DNA of 15,469 nt from Fibrobacteres bacterium CG2_30_45_31 (lineage in GTDB: Bacteria > Fibrobacterota > Fibrobacteria > Fibrobacterales > Fibrobacteraceae), in assembly GCA_001873075.1 (NCBI GenBank), contig MNYL01000110.1, positions 1-15,469 of the forward strand. The letters run 5' to 3'. Position 1 is the stretch's first letter; every line of letters starts with the position of its first letter. Below are positions 6,941-14,183 of the stretch, piece after piece. Made by a program: the position numbers and the translations under genes. Below the pieces are notes generated by a model. It was not told the DNA's origin, did not search any database, and saw only the letters and a program-made list of their open reading frames with translations.

Positions 6941-9900
6941 GGTGCCACCTCCCCATTTTCCTCCAGATAGTGTAAGGCGTTATCTCCGAAAATGCGTCCT
7001 TTGAAATCCCGGCCCGACCTTTGCACATTATTTTTGTCATAAATAGCGTGTGAAAGTTCATGGTTGGCATTCGTTGTGGCAAGAACCTGTCCATCAGTTC
7101 GATAACTAGCCAAACCGAACGACGCTGATAAAGGATAGGCCACCATATCATCCACATAAACGATATTCGATGTACTTCCAGTAGATCCACCGGTTCCCAT
7201 CCAGATGCGGAGATAATTCCCGGCGGCATTCGTGTCAGCAAAAAGACCTGCGGAATCCAGATACCCTGCCGTGAGTTCTATTTCCCATCGTTGCCAGCGC
7301 CGCGCCTGAAACACTTCATCCACAGGCGCAGTCCTCCGAATTTCCTTAACGACATTACCCGAAGCATCCCGGAGTTCAGCCACCAGTACAGGCGACACCG
7401 ATGTCGATGGAGCATAAGCCCAGGCAGAAATCACATAGTCGTAATGGTAGCGTCCAAATTCCTTAAGAACGATGTTCCGCGTCGGTCCGAAACTGTCCGT
7501 GACCTTATAGGAATACAGCCCGTCGTATACCTGAAGAGAATCCACGGAGACCCCCGGAAATTCCCAGCCATTGGCCTGTAAAGTAAGGAGACCCGGACCA
7601 TTCTCGGCGGTGGTTGCCGCCACATCGCTACAGGCACTGCCACCAAACTGTGCCACGGGCAAGGATCTGGGCCCTTCGTAAACAGAACAACTGTGTCGCC
7701 GCCCGGATACTGTCGGCGTTTCTGTTTCCAGCGTCTGCCCCCAATGATTTCGGGAGACAATGGATCCGCCGGGGACAAAACCTGTGTCCGCACGGAATAT
7801 TCCAACGGCACCCTTTCTGAAATCCGTATCCGTCGCACTATAATCCCGGGCAGCCCAGCGGTAAGTCCCATCCATCTGCAGCGGAAGGCTATCCGAATAA
7901 ACCGCTTTCGCCATAGAGGCGACTTTCGCGGGGAACATTATGGAGTCAGGGTTCCAAGAACCTATGGAATCCTTAATATTATTGGAAAGTATCTGAGGTA
8001 CATACTGAACTCGCTGCACAGGAACACGGAAGATCACCGAAGAATCCTGTATGGTGAAACTTTGATTTTTCAAAATGATCTGATTTACAATCGATTGGGT
8101 TCCGACGTTCTGAATTGATAACCGAGGTTGCCCCGATAAAGTATCGTAAAGGAAATTGCTGGAAATGGTCCGCTGGCTGCTCCCGTAGGTATCATAAGAC
8201 CAGACATCAGTGCTGTCCTGTAGATTCTGAACCATTCCTTCCGGCCAATTCCGCCCCGCCCCGGAATCCACCCGAAAAACATTCCGGCTCTTCATGCGAA
8301 GCATGTTGTAGGAATCATATTGAGACTGTTCCTTCAGCGTGCCCTGCAGATTCAGGTTATAACCCTCCAAAGGACTATCCACATCATCCACTATAAAAGA
8401 ATAATTTCCATGAGACAGAACAGAGTCCGGCCAGACAAAGGATCTGTTACTGACCGCAGCATCAAAGAACTGGGCACTCAGGGTATTGGCACCAAATTCT
8501 GCCGTCGTTAATGGAATTTCTGCCAACACGCCTCCATATCGAAATGCAACATACTGATTTTTAGTTTCGTCTGAATCTCCTGTGCCAGCACTCCTCCAAT
8601 AGCGGGATACCACATTGTAGTTTTTAGGCCGGATATAATTATCGCCCCCATACTGACCCAATCCCAAAAGGACCCAGCGGGCACCCTCCACATTATTCAC
8701 CACGGATCGCATGATGAGGCGATTCGGGGAAGAGAACTGATTTTGAACGGGATACAGCCATTCAGAACCAAAACTCAAATAGTCTTCAGCGGTTTCAGAG
8801 CCGAGAAAAGCCCCTGCCGAAAAAAACCGAGAGCGACTATAATGAAAAAAATAACACGTGCCAATTTCTCCACACAACGATCCACCACTTTGCCACCCTC
8901 TGAAATAAAAAACAAGCGGATCACTATAAGAAAATTGCAATCCCTGAACGTTCGCATCCAAAGAGCTCGTCCAGTCCACGATATCCGCCGAAGGATTTGC
9001 TGGGACCTCAAGCAACAAATTATTATAGCGCCCATTTTTGATAGTAGCCCGGCCGTTCGTATACCGGGATTCCAGATAAAAGGCCTCAGGATGAATGGAA
9101 ACATAAACATACTGTGAACTGGCATCCGGGATGGAAAAAATGGAACTGCCGCGTTCATAGATAATTTGTCCATTGGAAAGCTTTTTACGCCACAAATACA
9201 CGGCAGCTTCCCAGGGAGCAACCTCCACCATATAATTTGTCGAGACATAAAAAGTACTCGCTCCCCGATCTTCTCCATCATCATAATTGGCATAACTCAC
9301 TGTATGAAACAACTCCCCATCAAACTGAAACACACCGATATACTCCCGCCCATTTCTATTCATTTGCAAGATCAACAGGTTATTTTGCAAAGTAATGGCC
9401 CTTAAATTTTTCTGAAAATTCATCGTATATATTGTACCATCTGTAGTCTTTTGTTGATCATCCAGGACAGGCAATACATCGCTTCTTCTTGTCAATTCGT
9501 CAAAACTGGATCCCGTGAAGCGGAATAGGTTGATTATATCCGTCTCTTTGTGCCCGACCACAAACATATCTGCCGTTGCAGATACAATTATATTCTCATC
9601 ATCACTCCACTCCAGGCAAGCTGAACCACTTGAATTACGGACAGATTCCCCGTAATTTCCCAGATTGGCAAATCCGCAAGAGATCGTTTTACCCAGCATC
9701 TTCCACTTTCCCGTAACTGAACTGCGGACCACGGGATAGACATGATAAAGTCCTCCATTCTTCTCCGTCACCAGCAAATAGTTGTCTTCCAGATTTACCT
9801 GTATGATATTTCCAGTCAGTAAGGAGGGTGTGGTGAAAAAGTCCCCGATATCAGTGTCCTTCTGAACAAAGGCTTTTCCGTCCCACTCCCACAGATCAAT

Positions 9901-11376
9901 CTCGCGCCCATCGATATCCGCCAGCACAAAATAATCGTTCGAATAGTAAAGAGTCTTCTTTTCCGCATCGGAAAATTGTTTGTTCAATATTCTTTGAAAA
10001 TAATTTCCGCTGTTCTGATAAACCTGAAGATAAAGGACGTTCGTGGTGCTATCAAACGCCTCTGCGAAGCAGAATTGTTCCGTGCATGTCGCGGAATTAG
10101 TCCACTTCGCCACATTGCCTTCTGGCACACTGATAAATTCCCCGGCCTCGTTGCGCATCGTATCCGGCGTGGAAGGGGACTCCGCTTTCCCGATTAAGGA
10201 CAGTGCCGTATAGGAAAAATTTTCCGTAGTGTGATCCGGTTTTTCCACCTTTGAAAGCATATAGGAAGGAGCAATTCCCGCAGTGTCATAACTCAAATTC
10301 CAAGTTCTGGATTCCCCACCCGTCATCTGATCTGCGATAGAAGTCAACTGACGTTTTATTGCTTTTCCTGTACCCGCAAATTGGTCATAATTGAAAAGAA
10401 TACTCCGATACAATCGACCTTCCACTTTGTAAGATAAGCCTGAAAGTCTCTGTGTTTCATACAATCGCTGTTGATCGCGTGGAACTGCGGCCGTATAACC
10501 GTCATACTCCCATGGTAACAAAGTAACATAACTGAAATTAATAGACTCTACTTCCCTACCAGAAGAATCTGTCCAATATACTTTTGTGGGCTTACTCTCA
10601 CGGGTGTACCCGACAGATCCCGAAATGGTCTCCATCGTTTGCTGATAAGAAAAATGAATCTCATTCGACTCACGGAAGTCCGTAAATTTTGATGCATCCC
10701 AACGATAAGCATAAGCACCCGTTTGATCGACAGTAACCGGATTGGCGATGATTTTATTGCCCCGGTAACGCACCGTACGACGGGAATCTTCCGTTTCGCC
10801 AAAAAACATTTTATTCCCATCTTGAAATACAAACAACCAGGACTGAAACTGACTTCCATCGCTGTTTAATGTGGGAAAAATGCGAATGTACGGGTTAGTG
10901 GACAAGAAATATTTTCCGGCATTGTTTTGCACAATCTGACCGCCTCCATAAGGTCCCAGATTGCAATAGAGCATGTCATCCATTGAGCTCACCGTTCCAT
11001 TGTGACTGACCGCCACATAAGGAAGGGCAAGACTCCAGCCCAACCCCACCCATCCTGAAGGAGAACGGCTATTGGGTTGATCCAGAATCGGTTGCACCCC
11101 CCCACTGTATGTGAGAGAAAAATTCCAACCGATCACCCCTCTGACATTAATCCCCATCAAAGGAATCTGATAAAAAGGCTGCCCATTGAACACATTCACA
11201 TTGGAAACTACCATGCCCGGTGCCTGTGCAGGCTGAAATTCACTCTCTGCAATCGTCTTATCCCGGTGCTTAGACAAACCACTGGGAAACAGCTTTTTAA
11301 GAATATCCAACCAGCTGGCATCCGCCGACACAGATAAAGTCAACAAAATAAAGACAAACGTCAAACAGCTACGCAT
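6937..11376 (-). CDS. Exported SpvB/TcB-like shell protein of the Rhs pair
   Basis: 1479 aa with an N-terminal Sec signal peptide (MRSCLTFVFILLTLSVSADA). Residues 50-130 contain the hallmark start of SpvB/TcB and Bacteroidota-type Rhs proteins: P-G-M, F-N-G-Q-P-F-Y-Q-I-P-L, then SLTYSGG and GWVGLGWSLALPY. Residues 180-390 continue with YD-like beta strands. From about 480 to 790 a motif recurs every 50-70 residues (NDYFVLAD, DNYLLVTE, ADMFVVGH, NNLLILQM, TNYMVEVA), each followed by an aromatic-x-aromatic strand and a turn. This suggests a beta-propeller, as in TcB. Residues 1262-1415 form a jelly-roll ending IVYVDDMVAYP, then YD-like sequence. AGGAGG lies 8 bases before the ATG. TcB and TcC together form a cocoon around the toxic tip; by analogy this would be the partner shell of the downstream Rhs protein. 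The family assignment is from motifs, not a search. Confidence 0.88.
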   Translation of the reverse strand: MRSCLTFVFILLTLSVSADASWLDILKKLFPSGLSKHRDKTIAESEFQPAQAPGMVVSNVNVFNGQPFYQIPLMGINVRGVIGWNFSLTYSGGVQPILDQPNSRSPSGWVGLGWSLALPYVAVSHNGTVSSMDDMLYCNLGPYGGGQIVQNNAGKYFLSTNPYIRIFPTLNSDGSQFQSWLFVFQDGNKMFFGETEDSRRTVRYRGNKIIANPVTVDQTGAYAYRWDASKFTDFRESNEIHFSYQQTMETISGSVGYTRESKPTKVYWTDSSGREVESINFSYVTLLPWEYDGYTAAVPRDQQRLYETQRLSGLSYKVEGRLYRSILFNYDQFAGTGKAIKRQLTSIADQMTGGESRTWNLSYDTAGIAPSYMLSKVEKPDHTTENFSYTALSLIGKAESPSTPDTMRNEAGEFISVPEGNVAKWTNSATCTEQFCFAEAFDSTTNVLYLQVYQNSGNYFQRILNKQFSDAEKKTLYYSNDYFVLADIDGREIDLWEWDGKAFVQKDTDIGDFFTTPSLLTGNIIQVNLEDNYLLVTEKNGGLYHVYPVVRSSVTGKWKMLGKTISCGFANLGNYGESVRNSSGSACLEWSDDENIIVSATADMFVVGHKETDIINLFRFTGSSFDELTRRSDVLPVLDDQQKTTDGTIYTMNFQKNLRAITLQNNLLILQMNRNGREYIGVFQFDGELFHTVSYANYDDGEDRGASTFYVSTNYMVEVAPWEAAVYLWRKKLSNGQIIYERGSSIFSIPDASSQYVYVSIHPEAFYLESRYTNGRATIKNGRYNNLLLEVPANPSADIVDWTSSLDANVQGLQFSYSDPLVFYFRGWQSGGSLCGEIGTCYFFHYSRSRFFSAGAFLGSETAEDYLSFGSEWLYPVQNQFSSPNRLIMRSVVNNVEGARWVLLGLGQYGGDNYIRPKNYNVVSRYWRSAGTGDSDETKNQYVAFRYGGVLAEIPLTTAEFGANTLSAQFFDAAVSNRSFVWPDSVLSHGNYSFIVDDVDSPLEGYNLNLQGTLKEQSQYDSYNMLRMKSRNVFRVDSGAGRNWPEGMVQNLQDSTDVWSYDTYGSSQRTISSNFLYDTLSGQPRLSIQNVGTQSIVNQIILKNQSFTIQDSSVIFRVPVQRVQYVPQILSNNIKDSIGSWNPDSIMFPAKVASMAKAVYSDSLPLQMDGTYRWAARDYSATDTDFRKGAVGIFRADTGFVPGGSIVSRNHWGQTLETETPTVSGRRHSCSVYEGPRSLPVAQFGGSACSDVAATTAENGPGLLTLQANGWEFPGVSVDSLQVYDGLYSYKVTDSFGPTRNIVLKEFGRYHYDYVISAWAYAPSTSVSPVLVAELRDASGNVVKEIRRTAPVDEVFQARRWQRWEIELTAGYLDSAGLFADTNAAGNYLRIWMGTGGSTGSTSNIVYVDDMVAYPLSASFGLASYRTDGQVLATTNANHELSHAIYDKNNVQRSGRDFKGRIFGDNALHYLEENGEVAP

Positions 11377-11457
11377 TCAAACCACCTCCTCATGAACAAC
11401 AAAATCTTGTCCCTCCTGTCCTAGCGCCCCCAGTTGAATATCATCGGTAAGACACAT
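11377..11457 (-). CDS. Possible 26-aa leader peptide before the Rhs operon
   Basis: An ATG at 11457 opens 26 codons beginning MCLTDDIQLGALGQ and ending FVVHEEVV. Its TGA is directly followed, with no gap, by the ATG of the 1479-aa protein, and the AGGAGG used by that gene lies inside the last codons of this frame. This would allow translational coupling. It has no recognisable ribosome site of its own (upstream is A-rich) and no similarity that I know, so it may be chance. Confidence 0.25.
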   Translation of the reverse strand: MCLTDDIQLGALGQEGQDFVVHEEVV

Positions 11458-11630
11458 GGATATATTCTTTTTTTGAAAAAATAATTTTTATCAAAGTCTT
11501 TTTAAGTGGAGTTTAAATATTTTTACATTTTTTTTTACTTTTCCCATGCAGATCCGAATTAATCTGTTTCATAGCTCCGTGGCCTCACCACAAAATTAAT
11601 AAGAGTTGAACACCCCACAGAAATTCACCT

Positions 11631-11659
11631 CTGGACTTATAGTTTATCCCTAAGTCCAG
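11631..11659. repeat. 9-bp inverted repeat, possible operator or mRNA hairpin
   Basis: CTGGACTTA at 11631-11639 is matched exactly by its reverse complement TAAGTCCAG at 11651-11659, with an 11-base loop. No T-run follows on either strand, so it is not a simple terminator. It sits about 255 bases upstream of the Rhs operon start and could be a regulator site or a leader hairpin. Confidence 0.45.
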
Positions 11660-11752
11660 GTTGAAGAAACACATTCATTTTTTATGAAGGTAAGCTATGA
11701 CCAGACTAGTCTTTTTTCGCAAAAAACAGGAGGGGGGAACTTTTAAAACGGC

Positions 11753-11781
11753 AAAAGATTGCTTAAAAACAATCTTTTTTT
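11753..11781. terminator. Probable intrinsic terminator after ispF (bidirectional)
   Basis: AAAAGATTG (11753-11761) pairs exactly with CAATCTTTT (11770-11778) around an 8-base loop, and a T-run reaches 11781 on the plus strand; on the minus strand the trailing run is only TTTT. It lies about 47 bases beyond the ispF stop and separates ispF from the Rhs operon. The stem is AT-rich, so efficiency in the ispF direction is uncertain. Confidence 0.45.
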
Positions 11782-11827
11782 AGAGTATTTACGGTTCTTG
11801 ATTAAAATATTTATTTGTTCAAAGCAC

Positions 11828-12331
11828 TCATCCCTTCGGGTGCAGCGGGCCATAGAGACTCGCGACCGCTTGCGAGGCGATGCCTTCCATACGGCCAGTG
11901 AATCCGAGTTTTTCGGTGGTGCTCGCTTTGACACCCACCTGATCCACTGCAATCTGAAGTACTTCAGCGATGCGTTTCTGCATTGCCAGACGATGAGGGT
12001 TGATCTTCGGACGTTCACACATCAGGACACAGTCCACGTTGATAATCTGGTACCCGAGCTGCGTAATTTCTTCGCGCACTTGCTTCAAAAGAATCATACT
12101 GTCAACATTTTTAAATGCTACATCGGTATCCGGAAAATGCGTACCGATATCACCCAAGCCTGCGGCACCCAGAAGCGCATCACAAAGCGCATGCACAAGG
12201 ACATCCGCATCGCTGTGCCCAAGGAGGCCTTTATCATGGGGAATATCCACACCGCCAATAATGCACTTCCGGCCTTCTACTAAACAATGAACATCAAAAC
12301 CAATGCCTGAGCGGTATACGTTTTCCATCAT
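11828..12331 (-). CDS. ispF: 2-C-methyl-D-erythritol 2,4-cyclodiphosphate synthase (IspF)
   Basis: 167 aa (E. coli IspF has 159). The cytoplasmic enzyme converts 4-diphosphocytidyl-2-C-methyl-D-erythritol 2-phosphate to the 2,4-cyclodiphosphate with release of CMP, in the MEP route to isoprenoids; it works as a homotrimer with a metal. Signature sequence is present throughout: GIGFDVH supplies metal ligands Asp13 and His15, HSDADVLVHAL holds His39 and the third ligand His47, followed by GDIGTHFPDTD and KASTTEKLGFTGR near the C-terminus. Two ATGs stand in tandem (12331 and 12328) and neither has a clear SD; the upstream sequence is AT-rich. The gene follows a serine-rich lipoprotein by 35 bases, which may mean co-transcription without shared function. 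No ispD is visible here. Confidence 0.97.
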   Translation of the reverse strand: MMENVYRSGIGFDVHCLVEGRKCIIGGVDIPHDKGLLGHSDADVLVHALCDALLGAAGLGDIGTHFPDTDVAFKNVDSMILLKQVREEITQLGYQIINVDCVLMCERPKINPHRLAMQKRIAEVLQIAVDQVGVKASTTEKLGFTGRMEGIASQAVASLYGPLHPKG

Positions 12332-12366
12332 GAGTTTAATTTAACAAAAATGCGCCGATAGACATT

Positions 12367-13044
12367 TCATTCCCAAATTGCATTTCTAAAATACTTATTG
12401 AATCCACCATCAATGGCTAAGTTTTCGGGAACATTTTCATTATTCAACCACACATGCAAAGGCATTCCTGTATTCGGATCCATTACACTATGAATAGAAA
12501 AGCACAACTCTGCAGAATCTCCAGCAACACCACAGTAGCTTTCATCTTTGATGAGATTGAAAACTTCAATTAAAGGGTGAGAACCTGTTCCTGCCGTTGC
12601 AGAGCCATAAGAAAGATCTTGGAGGGAATCAACAACACCATTCGTTATCCAATATCGAGTCCCTGTGCAACTTCCAAAATTAGGAGCAATTACATCGATT
12701 TGACGAAGTTCAGTTTGATGCTCTACAAAAAGCGAATCAAAATAAGCCCACTGGGCTGCAAAATTTTCTGTCCCAGAATTTAATGTGATGACGTCCGCAG
12801 AATCTACCATCGAATAATCGATTGCAGTTACGCAATAGTTTGTTGTAGATGAAGATGACATTGCGTCCGCAGAAGAGGACGGAACCAACGAAGACGAAGA
12901 CTCGATAGAAGAAGAAAGAATAGTCTCTGATGAAGAAGATTCTCCAAAAGTAATAATCGTAGCTGAAGTTGAATCATTACAAGCAGAGAAAAACAAAAAA
13001 CACCCCATCAACCCACCACATAAAAAATTCTTAATTGCTAGCAT
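12367..13044 (-). CDS. Serine-rich-linker lipoprotein, paralogue A
   Basis: 225 aa. A hydrophobic signal ends in the lipobox F-S-A-Cys at about residue 22, followed by some 45 residues rich in Ser runs (SSSSETILSSSIESSSS) that form a flexible linker, a style typical of Fibrobacter surface proteins. The globular domain (about 75-225) is unknown. It is clearly homologous to the protein at 13360-13995. Shared features are W-x3-DSLF, then Q-[IV]-D-V, G-x-RYW-x-T-x-G-[IV]-VDS, a Lys-Asp-x-x-Cys segment, a second Cys after Asp-Ser/Thr, and TG-[ML]-P. The paired cysteines may form a disulfide. AGGAG lies upstream of the ATG at good spacing. It is probably displayed on the outer membrane; no enzymatic motif is visible. 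Confidence 0.85.
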   Translation of the reverse strand: MLAIKNFLCGGLMGCFLFFSACNDSTSATIITFGESSSSETILSSSIESSSSLVPSSSADAMSSSSTTNYCVTAIDYSMVDSADVITLNSGTENFAAQWAYFDSLFVEHQTELRQIDVIAPNFGSCTGTRYWITNGVVDSLQDLSYGSATAGTGSHPLIEVFNLIKDESYCGVAGDSAELCFSIHSVMDPNTGMPLHVWLNNENVPENLAIDGGFNKYFRNAIWE

Positions 13045-13359
13045 ATTCTATCTCCTGATAACATCATGGGACTAATTTATATAATTAATTTCACTACGGT
13101 CCAGAATAAAATTTCAAAATTTTGAATGTGAGAAAGCTTTTTTGAACAAAGCAAGAATTTCTGGATCGAACATTGTTTAGGACCGTATCAACCCCTTCGC
13201 GATCCTTCCCACCCTTCAAATGGCTAACACATTTGAATTTATCGCCCTCCAAACCATGCGGTTTCACTACCCCATAATGTTTTTGTCAAAAGCTTATTAT
13301 CGGATCCAATTCAATGCATAGCAGATAATCAGCAAGGCGAACGAAATAGAATTCCACCG
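13045..13359. other. Intergenic stretch with several inverted repeats
   Basis: No coding sequence is supported in these 315 bases. TACGGTCC (13095-13102) and its exact complement GGACCGTA (13180-13187) bracket 77 bases. That interval contains a perfect 14-bp palindrome TTCAAAATTTTGAA (13113-13126) and a GCTTT/AAAGC hairpin (13136-13152). A further 8-bp hairpin TTCAAATG/CATTTGAA with a 7-base loop lies at 13215-13237, and an AAACC/GGTTT hairpin at 13251-13264. None is followed by a T-run, so they are not obvious terminators. They may mark a small non-coding RNA, a regulator site for paralogue A, or a decayed mobile repeat. Confidence 0.45.
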
Positions 13360-13995
13360 TTAAATAATACCTGGTTCATAACCGAATGCGGCCCCATCCA
13401 CTTTCCACAAATTAATTCCATCTACTTCGACAGCTAATGCGGAGTTATACTCCACTCGTACGGTGATGGGGAGCCCTGTGGTTGTATCAAATTCAGCAGA
13501 AGTCACCTGAATACAAATGGAGGTATCTAATACTGCTTTGCAAAAGGAGTCTTTCATTTGATAGATTTCATCAATCGGATTCTCTTGGCTCGAAGTATCT
13601 ACATCCAAGGAGACATCCGTTGTAAATAGGACATAGTTAAGAGGGTCATTTATTTGTGCGGACGAATCCACAATCCCTGCCGTCATCCAATACCGATTTC
13701 CTGCACTATAAAAGCCTGATTTCAAAACATCTACTTGACCCAGATTTTTCTTTTTTGTCTGAAAAAGCGAATCACAGCTATTCCAAGCCGCTAAAATATC
13801 GGTCGTGGAAGAATTAATCTTTGCAGGGCAAAGGCTCGCCACTGCTGCCACCGATGAGGAAGAACCTTGCGCGGATGATAATAATTCGGAGGAGGATGAG
13901 ACCGATGACGATCCAGAATCAGTCACATCACAACCCATTAGGAAAAAGGATATTCCTACAAATCCAATGACAGAGAAAAGCTTCATTTGTAACAT
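13360..13995 (-). CDS. Serine-rich-linker lipoprotein, paralogue B
   Basis: 211 aa. The signal ends in the lipobox L-M-G-Cys at about residue 22, followed by a Ser-rich linker (SSSVSSSSELLSSAQGSSSS) and a globular domain homologous to the protein at 12367-13044: AWNSCDSLF, GQVDV, GNRYWMTAGIVDS, KDSFC, then TGLP. The N-terminus up to the linker differs, as expected for an unconstrained spacer. The start is set at the ATG at 13995, which has AAGGG upstream; a second ATG three codons later would give almost the same protein. The gene follows the nuoN terminator, so it must have its own promoter between 13996 and 14124, which I could not place with confidence. Function is unknown; it is likely surface-exposed. 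Confidence 0.85.
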   Translation of the reverse strand: MLQMKLFSVIGFVGISFFLMGCDVTDSGSSSVSSSSELLSSAQGSSSSVAAVASLCPAKINSSTTDILAAWNSCDSLFQTKKKNLGQVDVLKSGFYSAGNRYWMTAGIVDSSAQINDPLNYVLFTTDVSLDVDTSSQENPIDEIYQMKDSFCKAVLDTSICIQVTSAEFDTTTGLPITVRVEYNSALAVEVDGINLWKVDGAAFGYEPGII

Positions 13996-14124
13996 ACCAA
14001 ACCCTTTGATAATGGTGATGATGATTGAAAGGTATCTCTACGGGGGGAATTAGGCAATCACGATTTGTTGTGTTCTATTTTCTGATAAGACACATCACGC
14101 GAATCTGCTATAAATAGCCTGATC

Positions 14125-14159
14125 AAAAAAAATTGACAGCTACGGCGGTAACTGTCAAT
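14125..14159 (-). terminator. Strong intrinsic terminator of the nuo operon end
   Basis: ATTGACAG (14132-14139) pairs with CTGTCAAT (14152-14159). After one mismatch, TAC/GTA extend the stem around a 4-base loop. On the minus strand the hairpin is followed directly by eight T residues (complement of 14125-14132). It lies 25 bases after the nuoN stop, the classic position. Confidence 0.9.
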
Positions 14160-14183
14160 CAAAAATCAACGTTTCAAAGGCAC

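Larger units (their letters stand above)
11458..11827. other. AT-rich intergenic region upstream of the Rhs operon
   Basis: Apart from the two inverted repeats listed separately, this stretch is very AT-rich with long A and T runs around 11460-11540. It must hold the promoter of the Rhs operon on the minus strand. A TTGATA hexamer lies near 11500, but no -10 box at normal spacing is convincing, so I do not assign a promoter. A short perfect A6/T6 hairpin with a 3-nt loop is present at 11712-11726. No RNA gene was recognised. Confidence 0.5.

Noticed and set aside
2186..11376. Type VI secretion or type IX secretion cargo
   Set aside because: No PAAR or VgrG domain is present, both proteins have Sec signal peptides, and no type IX C-terminal sorting domain is visible; the Rhs protein ends in the peptidase tip.
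6937..11376. SpvB-type ADP-ribosyltransferase activity
   Set aside because: Only the N-terminal shell similarity is seen; the C-terminus is a jelly-roll and YD-like sequence without an ADP-ribosyltransferase motif.
11471..11505. Sigma-70 promoter for the Rhs operon around TTGATA
   Set aside because: No -10 hexamer at 16-18 base spacing; the A/T runs make chance matches common.
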